Positions 34,445-44,165 of a stretch of 64,000 bases of DNA are shown in pieces. The stretch covers positions 1 to 64,000 of the forward strand of contig CAUYUJ010022444.1 in assembly GCA_963575745.1 (NCBI GenBank). Reading direction: 5' to 3'. The translations under genes and the position numbers were made by a program. The stretch's first letter is position 1, and each line of letters begins with the position of its first letter. The notes beneath the pieces are model-generated. The model had not been told where the DNA came from. It did not search any database and saw only the letters and a program-made list of their open reading frames with translations. The DNA is from Prorocentrum cordatum (lineage: Eukaryota; Sar; Dinophyceae; Prorocentrales; Prorocentraceae).

Positions 34445-34606
34445 GGGAAATGAGAAATGGCGGGCCTTCTCCGAAGGCTCGCAAGTCCCCCGGCCTTCTG
34501 AGAAGTTTTCTTAAACCTTCCCCGAAGACACAGAACACTTCTCAGCAGGCGCGATGGGCTTCTGAGAGAAGTCCCGCCTTCTGAGAAGGATTTCTCCTTC
34601 TCACTT
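34445..34606. repeat. Cluster of CTTCTGAGAAG palindromes
   Basis: CCTTCTGAGAAG or a close variant (CTTCTCCGAAGG, CTTCTGAGAGAAG) occurs at least four times in 160 bp. Function unknown. Confidence 0.6.
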
Positions 34607-34671
34607 CCCCCCCTTCGCTCGCCGCCGACTCAAGGAACGCCGAGGTCCAGGGCACTCCGGCGCACTTCCGC

Positions 34672-34985
34672 GGCCATCGGACCCCCGTCGGCCAAAACAA
34701 GCATTAGGTCGGGCCTGTCCCCCTACAAGGGGATTTTCGACGAGAAATAAAAAATACGGAACAAATGCCCAAGACATACTCAAACATAGTCAAAACATGG
34801 TCCCCAGATTTTCTTTTTTAGTACTATTTTTGAATATTCCTCCTGTAGAGGGACAGGCCCGACTTAAAATACGCAGAACATCCAGGGCCAACCCCCCCGC
34901 CAGGAGGCACGAGCACGTCCGACAGACACGACGAGCACGAGGGTGCCCTCCCCGAACCGACCTCGAGCTTAGACCTCGGCCCTGG
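34672..34985. repeat. Dispersed repeat R-B, copy 3, split by an M1 insertion
   Basis: Left fragment CCGTCGGCCAAAACAAGCA ends at 34703. The right fragment resumes at 34868 with AATACGCAGAACATCCAGGG and ends GACCTCGGCCCT. Together they match copy 2 apart from the M1 insert and the 8 bp duplication. Confidence 0.8.
34704..34867. mobile_element. Foldback MITE M1, copy 3 (short class, 164 bp)
   Basis: TTAGGTCGGGCCTGTCCCCC to CAGGCCCGACTTAA. Flanks AACAAGCA and AATACGCA agree at 6 of 8 bases. It lies inside R-B copy 3, so R-B is older at this site. Confidence 0.9.
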
Positions 34986-35382
34986 GGAAATCAAAAGGCA
35001 CCTAACAGGGGATATGTTGACCCCTATCCCAGGCTTCGTGGGGTTTCTGAACGGGCCAGAAATTTGGGGCCCAACCCTGGGATGTACGATGGGGGGGTGT
35101 CCATCTCCGATAGGGGTGCGTCCGAATAGCCCCCTTGGGGTGTATCCCAAGGTTTTCCAATGTTTCTGAGCGGCCAAACTTTTCGGGCGAAGCTCGGGGA
35201 TTGGGAGAGAAACATCGCCCGCGAGCGCCGGTACCGCTACGCCCTGGACCTCTCCTGAAGTGCGTTCTGACCAGGATTTCGAAGCGAACCCAGCGGTGGC
35301 GACGAGGTCCGCCCAGCAGGCCCAGACAGGGGAAAACCAGGGAAGGGCAGAGGCATGGGTATCTTTCCCTCCGCTGACTTCT

Positions 35383-35433
35383 GCCTCGGTCCGGCTGAAG
35401 TCGATCTCTGGCTCGAAACGCCCAGATCCAGGG
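35383..35433. repeat. Dispersed repeat R-B, right-end fragment
   Basis: CCTCGGTCCGGCTG followed by ACGCCCAGATCCAGGG, matching the right end and right flank of copy 2 (to ~34232). Confidence 0.65.
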
Positions 35434-35595
35434 TTGAGTCGGGCCTGTCCTCCTACAGGGGGATCTTGGACGAAAAAATGAGAATGCTCAGAGAACTACC
35501 CCCAGATGGGCAAAACCAGCAACAAAAATCGCCCCCGGAGTGTTTTTTTGACTATTTGTGAACACTCCTCCTGTAGAGGGACGTGCCCGACTTAA
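35434..35595. mobile_element. Foldback MITE M1, copy 4 (short class, 162 bp)
   Basis: TTGAGTCGGGCCTGTCC to GTGCCCGACTTAA, flanked on both sides by ATCCAGGG, a perfect 8 bp target-site duplication (35426-35433 and 35596-35603). Confidence 0.95.
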
Positions 35596-36009
35596 ATCCA
35601 GGGTCTCGGGGGCAGCCGAGGCCGAGGGCTCTTCGGCGCCCTCCGGCGGCCCCCTCGCTCCGACGTGTCGGACGGCATGGGGCCGCTCCCGGGCGTGCCC
35701 GCCCGCGGCGCCCGCATGCGCACCTCTCTCTCGCCGCCCGCCGCCCGCGGCCCTCTCGAAGCCAGACGGGGCGGAGACATCGGCAGCAGAGCGCCCGGGA
35801 ATCCAACGAGGAACACCTGCCCTCGTACCGCTGCACTTCGCGCTCGCTTCCGCCTTGTCCGGCCTTCCGGGAGGCCCCTGGCCGTCACCGCTGGTTTCGC
35901 CCCGAGATCCTGGTCAGAGCGCACCTCAGGAGCGGTCTGGGGAGTGGCCGTATCGGTACCCTTCGGTTCCCCGAGAGGAAGAGCTCCAAAATAGTTCTAG
36001 GACGGCCCG

Positions 36010-36190
36010 AAAACGCCCAAACTCTCGACCTCCACCTTCCTCACCTTCTGGGCGGCAGGCGCCGCGCAGCGGTCGCCGCCAGCGCGGCCGAAACAGAGGC
36101 CGCAGTCGAAGCCGCGGCGGCGGTCTCGGCGGTCGCCGCTGCCGCGCCGCGGCGGCACCTGCTGCGCGGAAGGCTCGGAAGGTAGGGGAT
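36010..36190. repeat. Dispersed GC-rich repeat R-A, copy 3
   Basis: CTCGACCTCCACCTTCC at the left and CGGAAGGCTCGGAAGGTAGG at the right, with the GGCGGTCTCGGCGGTCGCCG core. Confidence 0.8.
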
Positions 36191-36499
36191 CAGACGGTTG
36201 AGACAACGGCAGCTGAACGCCCGAGAGGGCTCCAACATAGACCCCTGCTTAAGAGTTATGAAACGCTGAAGCCGAACACTTTGGCCTCACTTTACGCATT
36301 GAATGAGACAGGAATCCATGTCCAGTTGTGCGAACATTCTGTGCAACAGAACTTCCAAACAACGCCGAGGGTCCAATGCATATTCTTCATCTTATTGAAC
36401 GGAACCTGAAGTCCATACGGCCTGAGGGCGCCCAAGGAGGGTTCCAAGTCTGCCTGACAAGAGTTCAGGGATCACGTAGGTATCGCCTGCGTTGCATCA

Positions 36500-36860
36500 T
36501 ATACTTTTTTTACGCTCACTGTCACGTGCCAGCGATACGTATCATTCGCGTTCCGTCTACGTTTCGGACTCGCTTCGTTTACCTTGTATATGCGGTGCAT
36601 CTAGTCTTTGCATCTGTTTCATACTCGTGTCATGTGCGTCTCGTACAAGCTTCAATGTACGTTTCATATGCTTGCCATGCACGCTTCGTATACGTGTCGT
36701 TGACGTAGTGCCCACGTGTCATACACGCTGTGCATACGCTTCGTATTCGTTTCGTATGCGTTTCGCATGTGCTGTGTGTGCGTTCCGCATCTGCCCCGTA
36801 CAGATGTCGTACAAGGGTCGTATACACGTCCCATACGTATCGCATGCGTTCTAAAACCTG
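36500..36860. repeat. Degenerate ~11 bp repeat (TTCGTATRCGT type)
   Basis: Units such as TTCGTATACG, TTTCGTATGCG and GTCATACACGC succeed one another at 10-12 bp for about 360 bp. The dominant core CGTATACG or CGCATGCG is palindromic. It is unlike any microsatellite elsewhere in the window. Confidence 0.75.
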
Positions 36861-37204
36861 TTGTGTTCGCTTCGTATACATGGGTATACGTTACAATCTT
36901 TGGAGTGTCTTGTGTTTCTATAGGGCCGCCACTGAGAACTCTCAGACCATAGGGCAGCGGAGTGGTCTAGATCCCAACTGCACTCCACGAAAACCGAATG
37001 TATTCCTGTATGGGCACCAGTCGGCGGCCATTGCCCATTTCATCATGCAAGACCATATTCAAACATACCCTGTGGCGGTTGGAATCTGAGCCGTCCTGGT
37101 TCTCTTACCGGTGGGGACCCGAACCGCCCGGCTGGGACCCGGACCGTCCGGCAGGGAACCGACCCCATTGCAGGAGGACCCCGCAGAAGGCCTCGGGATG
37201 CAAT

Positions 37205-37306
37205 GCTCATCATCCTCTCGCCATCGCTCGGACGTCCACTCCCCGTGCACTTTTCGATCTCGTGCGTGGATTTGTCGCTAAATGAGCAAAGATGTTCCTC
37301 GATGGT
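37205..37306. repeat. Dispersed repeat R-C, copy 2 (cut by gap)
   Basis: GCCATCGCTCGGACGTCCAC to TTCCTCGATGGT, ending exactly at the N run. Confidence 0.8.
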
Positions 37307-37406
37307 NNNNNNNNNNNNNNNNNNNNNNNNNNNNNNNNNNNNNNNNNNNNNNNNNNNNNNNNNNNNNNNNNNNNNNNNNNNNNNNNNNNNNNNNNNNNNN
37401 NNNNNN
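37307..37406. other. Assembly gap (100 N)
   Basis: Exactly 100 N, a conventional scaffold gap of unknown true size. Continuity across it is not proven by the sequence. Confidence 0.99.
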
Positions 37407-37570
37407 GGCGAAAGCGCCAAATGTGGCTCTTCAATTGCCACATGAAAAAAAGGTAGAGGGCCAAGGTCCTCAGGGCAACCCCATCAGGGGGGCCTGCTAC
37501 CGCGTCCACCCCCTCTCCTGCCTGCGCCCTGCAGAATCCCACTCGACCTCTGGGCGTGAGTGACTTATAC

Positions 37571-37740
37571 GGTCGGACCTAAGCCAGAAGAGCATCCCTC
37601 AAGAACACGAGACCCTCCGCCAGCCAAGGCAATCAGAACATCTAAAGATACCCTCCCCGGGATTTCAAAACCACCCAAAAAGCACGAAGAACATGTGGGC
37701 ACCCTCTCCGAACCGACGTCGATCTTACACCTCGGTCCGC
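37571..37740. repeat. Dispersed repeat R-B, copy 4
   Basis: GGTCGGACCTAAGCCAGAAG to CACCTCGGTCCG, with GAGACCCTCCGCCAGCCAAG inside. It runs into a CCT tract. Confidence 0.75.
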
Positions 37741-37754
37741 TTCCAACCTCCTCG

Positions 37755-38400
37755 ATCCTCCATCTCCTCCACCTTCTCCCCCTCCTCCTCCTCCTCCTCC
37801 ACCTCCTCCCCTCCTCCTCCTCCTCCTCCTCCCTCCTCCTCCTCCTCCTCCTCCTCCTCCCTCCTCCTCCTCCTCCTCCTCTCTCCTCTCTCCCTCCCTC
37901 AATCCCTTCCTCCCTCCCTACCTCCTCACCCCCTCCCTCTCCCCCCTCCTCCCCCTCCTCCTCCTCATCCTCCTCCTCCTCCTCCTCCCCTCCTCATCCT
38001 CATCACTCCGCCTACCTACCCTCTCCTCGCTCCTCTCTCCCTCCCCCCCCCCTCCATCTCTCACACCCTCCTCCTCCCCCTACCTCTTCCTCCTCCCCCT
38101 CCTCCTCCTCCTCCTCCTCCTCCTCCTCCTCCTCCTCTTCCTCCCTCCTCCTCCTCCTCCTCCTCCTCCACTCCTCCCCTCCTGCTCGGTCCTCACGCCT
38201 CCTCCTCCTCCTCCTCCTCTTCCTCTCCTCCTCCTCCTCCTCTTCCCCTCCTCCTCCTCCTCCGCCTCCTCCTCCTCCTACTCCTCCTCTTCTCTCTCCT
38301 TCCCCCACTCTTACTTCTCCTCCTGCGCCTCCTCCTCCTCCTCCGCCTCCTACGCCTCCTCCTCCCTCCCTCCCTCCTCCTCCCTCCCCCTCCCTCCCCC
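37755..38400. repeat. CCT-rich polypyrimidine block, 645 bp
   Basis: CCT/CTC triplets with short ACCTACC interruptions. Confidence 0.95.
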
Positions 38401-38565
38401 TATGGCGTGGAGTGAGAGAGCGTGCGCATGCAGCGCCGGCCGGAGCGCGGCCGCGGCCTTGAAACGCGTCCGGCCGAAGAATGGCCCCCGGGGCCAGCGC
38501 CCGAGACTTGATGCCCTCTTCGGCGGTGCCGGCCAGGGGGCCCGCGAGCCAGGGCGGGCGAGAGT

Positions 38566-38925
38566 TGGATGATGATGATGAGGAGGAGGAGGAGGAGAAG
38601 GAGGAGAAGGAGGCGGAGGAGAAGAAGGAGGAGGCGGAGGAGGAGGAGGAGGAGGAGCAGGAGGAGGAGGAGAGAGGAGAGGAGGCGGAGGAGTAGGAGC
38701 AGAGATAGAAGTAGGAAAAGGAGGAGGAGGAGAATGAGGAGGAGTAGGAGGCGGATGAGATTAGAATGATAGATGATGAATGATGTGATGATGATGATGA
38801 GATGATGATGATGCTGTGATGCTGATGCTGCTGTGCTGATGAGATGATGTATGATGCTGATGCTATGCTGATGCTGGATGATTATCATGATGCTGGATGG
38901 TGGATGATGCAGGAGGAGGAGGAAG
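38566..38925. repeat. GGA then GAT microsatellite block
   Basis: GGA/GAA triplets to ~38760, then GATGATGAT and GCTGATGCT triplets. A further GGA patch lies at 38910-38945. Confidence 0.9.
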
Positions 38926-39359
38926 AGGGAGGAGGAGGAGGAGGATGGAGGTCGTCGTAGGAGGACTTATGAGGAGGTCATAGGATGCTTCTGTCTGCGG
39001 AGCAGGAACGTGCGTAGGAGTAAAACTCAGACGACGGGAGGATGAGTAGGAGCAGCGAAATGTAGTCTTCGAGTGAGGACGCCGAATGTCTGAGGAGACT
39101 GATGAGGGGACTGCGGATGAGTAGGGCGAGGCGAGGAGTGATTATGATGAGTACGGCGAAGAGCGAGGAGGACCCAGACTCCCTCGGCGCGGCCAGGGGG
39201 CCAGGCCTTCCTTGAGATCCTGGCGCTGCAACTCTTCGGCTACAGTCGGCACGCTGTCACAAGGAAGCCCAGATAAAGGAACGAGTCCCCTTTTTCCCAA
39301 CCATCCTGTGGTGTTTGGTCCTCGTTTTGAAGAGACGGTCCCCGCGTTTCTCCTCCGCG

Positions 39360-39927
39360 CCCCTCCCTCCTCCTCCTCCTACTCCTCCTCTCCTCCTCCT
39401 CCTCCTCTCTCCTCCTCCTCCTCCTCCTCCTCCTCCTCCTCCTCCTCCTCTCCTCTCCTCTCCTCATCCGCATCCTCACCCTCATTCGCATCCTCATCCG
39501 CATCCTCCTCCTCCTCCTCATCATCATCAGCACCAGCATCATTATCATCATCAGCATCATCAGCGCCATCAGCATCAGCATCAGCATCAGCATCATCATC
39601 ATCCTCCTCCGCCTCCTCATTATCATCATCATCCTCATCCTCAGCCTCATCCTCCTCCTCCTCCTCATCATCCTCCTCCTCCTCCTCATCATCAGCATCA
39701 TCATCACCATCACCACCATCATCCTCATCCTCATCCTCATTATCAACATCACCAGCATCAGCACCAGCATCCGCATCAGCGTCATGATCATCATCATCAC
39801 CAACATCATCATCGTCATCATCATCACCATCATCATCATCAGCATCGCCATCATCAGCATCATCAGCATCATCATCATCATCATCGCCATCATCAGCATC
39901 ATCATCATCATCACCATCACCACCACC

Positions 39928-40023
<96 letters not shown>

Positions 40024-40070
40024 GTCATCATCATCATCGCCATCATTAGCAACAGCGTCATCATCCGTTT
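39360..40070. repeat. CCT to CAT microsatellite inside E1
   Basis: CCT triplets grade into TCATCC and then pure CAT (39920-40030). Poly-His, poly-Met and poly-Ile readings are artefacts. Confidence 0.95.
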
Positions 40071-40079
40071 CAGAGCACC

Positions 40080-41120
40080 GCTCACACTTTACGCGGCCCC
40101 TTAGGGAGCCCCACCGAAGGTCCCAGTGGGACCGCCCGCATGCGTCCCCCCACCCAGTACAGCGCTTCGTGGCCTCATAGGGAGCTCCACCAAAAGTCCC
40201 AACTCTACCACCCGCATGCGCCCCCCCCGCCCAAAACAGCGCTTCGTGGCCCCATAGGGAGCTCCACCGACGGCCCAGATGCTACCACCCGCATGTGTCC
40301 CACCGCACCCAGTACAGCGCTTCGTGGCACCTTAGGGAGCTCCACCGAAGGCCCCAGTGCTACCGCCTGCATGCGCCCCTCCCCACCCAATACACCGTTT
40401 CGTGGCTCCATAAGGAGCTCCACCGACGGCCCCAGTGCTACCGCCCGCATGCGCCCCCCCCCACCCAGTGCAGCGCTTCGTGGCACCACAGGGAGCTCCA
40501 CCAAAAGTCCCAGCGTCACCGCCCGCTTGCGTTCCCCCACCCACTACAGCGTTTCGTGGCCCCATGTGGAGCTTCACCGAATGTCCCAGTGCTACCGCCC
40601 GCATGCGCCCCCACCACCCAGTCCAGCGTTTCGTTGCCCCAGAGGGAGCTCCACCGACGGCCCCAGTGCTACCACCCGCATGCGCCCCCCACCCAAAAAC
40701 AGCGCTTCGTGGCCCAGAGGGAGCTCCAACGACGGCCCCAGTGCTACCGCCCGCATGCGCCCCCCCCACCCACCCAGTGCAGCGTTTCGTGGCCCCGGGA
40801 GCTCCACCGAAGGTCCCAGTGCTACCGCCCGCATGCGTCCACCTCCCACACCCAGTACAGCGTTTCGTGGCCCCATAAGGGGCCTCCACTCACGGTCCCA
40901 GTGCTACCGCGCGCATGCGACCCGCCCACCCAGTACAGCGTTCCGTGGCTCAATAGGGAGCTCCACCGACGGCCCCAGTGCTACCGCCCGCATGCGCCCC
41001 TCCCTCACCCAGTACACCGTGTCGTGGCCCGCCCCATAGGGAGCTCCACCGACGGCCCCAGTGCTACCGCCCGCGTGCGTTCCCCCCACACAGTGCAGCG
41101 CTTCGTGGTCCCATAGAAAA
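40080..41120. repeat. Satellite S77, E1 array, ~80 bp unit, 13 copies
   Basis: The unit contains CGCTTCGTGGCCCCATAGGG, AGCTCCACCGA, CCCCAGTGCTACCGCC, CGCATGCG and a short CACCCAGTACA tail. The locus variant has GCTACCGCC where other arrays have GGGACCGCC. Confidence 0.95.
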
Positions 41121-41190
41121 CTCCACCGAAGAAGACATTCACCATAGCGGTACTCAAAACTGTATATGGTTGGGTCCTTCGCCAGGATAG

Positions 41191-41754
41191 ATTCCATACG
41201 TTTAATCTCGGTTTCCCAATAAAATTATCCCGGCAAAGCAACCTAACAACGATGTGTAGAAGCATAGCTGGCAACATTGCCTGTGGTATTCATGTAAGAG
41301 TGCTGTTGTAGAATTCTGGTGTTCTCGCAGTCGCATTCGGATTCGCGGTGGCAGTCGCAGTGACAACATCAGCGGCAGTCGCAGTGGCACTGCCAGTAGT
41401 TGCAATAGCAATAGCTACACTAGCAGCAGCAACAGCAGCATCAGCAGTAATAGTAGCAGTAGTAGTAGCAGTAGAAGTAGTAGTGATGGTAGTAGTGGTA
41501 ACAGTGAAATAGTAGTTGTGGTGTGTGGAGTGAACGAGTAGGAGTGATGGGAGCAGTGGTAGTAGCAATAGAAACACTGCATTCGATAACGGTTTCTCCA
41601 AATGAAATTTTTGTATACATGCATTGAAGTCTAAACAAGACACTGCTATCAACGGATGTGATTCCAAACGAGACACTGCTATCAACGGGTTGAGCCTCAA
41701 GCGACACACTTGCATCAATGAGTGTAGCTCCAAAACAGGCACCCCCATGAATGG
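41191..41754. other. Sequence between E1 and the GTA array; AGT/AGC interspersion
   Basis: Contains scattered GCAGTAGTAG-type triplets (41340-41580) and a weak tandem ACACTGCTATCAACGG repeat (~41640 and ~41682). No gene recognised. Confidence 0.5.
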
Positions 41755-41769
41755 ATTTAGTGTGATGTC

Positions 41770-42251
<482 letters not shown>

Positions 42252-42306
42252 GGCACGGACCCGTAAGACCTGAGTCTCCACCGATGATGATGATGAAAAT
42301 GATGAG

Positions 42307-42690
42307 TCTTGGAAGTCTGGGAAGTGGAAGAGCACGAAGTGGCGTACAGTTGGTTCCGGGCATTCTGGGAAGTGGAAGAACACGAAGTGGCCTACAGTTG
42401 GCTCCGGGCATTCAAGATGTGGCCCAGGAGTGGTGTTCTGGGAAGTCGACGAGCACGAAGTGGCCTACAGTTGGCTCTGGGCATCCAAAATGTGGCCCGG
42501 GAATGGAGTTCTGGGAAGTCGAGGAGCACGAAGTGGCCTACAGTTGGCTACGGGCATCCAAAATGTGGCCCGGGAATGGAGTTCTGGGAAGTCGAGGAGC
42601 ACGAAGTGGCCTACAGTTGGCTCCGGAAATTCAAAATGTGGCCGGGGAATGGAGTTCTGGGAGGTCGAAGAGCACGAAGTGTGCGACTGT
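42307..42690. repeat. Tandem repeat, ~73 bp unit, about 6 copies
   Basis: Each unit has GAGCACGAAGTGGCCTACAG, TTGGCTCCGGGCATCCAAA and GGAGTTCTGGGAAGTCGA. The first two copies are shortened. One frame stays open because the stop-free unit repeats. Confidence 0.9.
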
Positions 42691-42904
42691 TTGCTTAAGT
42701 CGAGCCCGGCCCTCGCCTGTCCGGCTCCCGCCCAGACCCCCCTGGGGAGTCATCAGATGCTCTCTTTTGACCCCATTAGAAGCCTATCAGTCTTCGCTGT
42801 TAGGTAAGAAAACCGAAGGAACACCTAAGACAAACTGAAACAACAATTCAGGAGCACTGAGCTGCTCCCGAACGAAAAGGGTTCCTTCTTCAGCGGCCCT
42901 ACTG

Positions 42905-43080
42905 TGCACGCAAGAGCGACCATGGGCAAGAGTAACCTTTGGTGCGCGGCTTTTTGGGGGCCGCGGGAGGGCGAAACACAAGCGCGCCAGACGCTGCTAC
43001 CGCTTCGCGATCAGCGATCGGGGAACCCTCATGGGCCCGCACCCAGAGGTCACTCCGGCGAACGGTCACTCTTACGTGCA
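42905..43080. mobile_element. TIR element M3, copy 1 (176 bp)
   Basis: TGCACGCAAGAGCGACCATG at the left and GGTCACTCTTACGTGCA at the right form terminal inverted repeats. The inner CCTTTGGTGCGCGGCTTTT and CGCTTCGCGATCAGCGATCG segments are shared with copies at 60786-60962 and 62668-62837. No open frame; no clear target duplication. Confidence 0.8.
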
Positions 43081-43428
43081 ATCGAATTTCACAACGGGCA
43101 TTGCCGCCCGGTTTCGGGCCCCCGGTCCCTCACGGATCGATCCGGCTCGAGACATCACGCAGAAAGATGGGGTATGGAGCTCCAGTGCAGACATTATTCG
43201 ATGTTGCAATTTGCCCCACGTCAGATCTGGGGGCAGACCTGGATCCCCTCGCGTCGTGAACATCTCGGGACACACAGATTCTCGCCATGTTCCGCCTCTG
43301 GGGGGCGACGCAGGATGAAAACCGGGTCCCTGAGCCTGGCACGGGGTCCAGATCTCTGGGGGTCCACATCATGGAAAGGTCACGACGCCGAGAGTCTGAG
43401 GAGGAGGAGGAGGAGAAGCCCAGATCGA
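43081..43428. other. Possible old dispersed repeat, no gene
   Basis: GATCGATCCGGCTCGAGACA and the following ~100 bp resemble, in reverse complement, 60640-60785 next to M3 copy 2. This suggests a larger, poorly preserved repeat containing M3. Confidence 0.4.
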
Positions 43429-43544
43429 TTTCCAAAGTATCCTGTGGTGTTGGGTCCTCGTTTTGAAGAGACAACGCCCCGCGTTCCTTCCTCCTTCCTT
43501 CCTTCTCCCCCTCCTCCCTCCTCCCATGTCGGCCTCCCTTCTCT

Positions 43545-44165
43545 TTCGGCACACCCCTGACACGTTTCGTGGCTCCATAGGGAGCTCCACCGAAGGTCCC
43601 AGTGGGACCGTTCGCATGCGTCCGCCACACCCAGTATAGCGTGTCGTGTCCCCATAGAGACCTCCACCAAAGGTCCCAGTGGGACCGCCCACATGCGTCT
43701 GCCACATCCAGTACAGCGCTTCGTGGCCCCATAAGGAGCTCCAGCGAAGGTCCCAGTGGGACCGCCCGCATGCGTCCGCCACACCCAATACAGCCATTCC
43801 TGGCCCCATAGGGCGCTCCACCGACGGCCCCAGTGCTACCGCCCGCATGCGTCCGCGACGCCCAGTACAGCGTTTCGTGGCCCCATGCGTCCGTCCACCA
43901 CGCCCAGTTCAGCGTTTCGTGGCCCCATAGAGACCTCCACCGAAGGTCCCAGTGGGACCGCCCGCATACGTCCGCCACACCCAGTACAGCGCTTCGTGGC
44001 TCCATACGGAGCTCCAGCGCAAGTCCCAGTGGGACCGTTCGCATGCGTCCGCCACGTCCAGTACAGCGCGTCGTGGGGGCTCCACCGAAGGTCCCAGTGG
44101 GACCCCCCGCATGCGTCTGCCACCCCCCCTGCAGCGTTTCGTGGCCCCATGGGGTGCTCTACCCT
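43545..44165. repeat. Satellite S77, E2 left array, 77 bp unit, about 8 copies
   Basis: Variant with CAGTGGGACCGCCCGCATGC and GTCCGCCACACCCAGTACAG. Confidence 0.95.

Larger units (their letters stand above)
39292..41190 (+). mobile_element. Composite header-array-trailer unit E1
   Basis: The header (39292-39349) reads AACCATCCTGTGGTG, then GTCCTCGTTTTGAAGAGAC, then CCCCGCG. A CCT/CAT block follows, then thirteen ~80 bp units (40080-41120), then the trailer (41121-41190) with ACTGTATATGGTTGGGTCCT and TCGCCAGGATA. The same header and trailer bracket three other arrays. No transposase or RT is encoded. Mobility is inferred from repeated occurrence, not demonstrated. Confidence 0.7.

Noticed and set aside
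39240-40104. Poly-His, poly-Met and poly-Ile frames that could suggest a metal-binding protein
   Set aside because: Different readings of one CAT microsatellite; residue identity changes only with frame.
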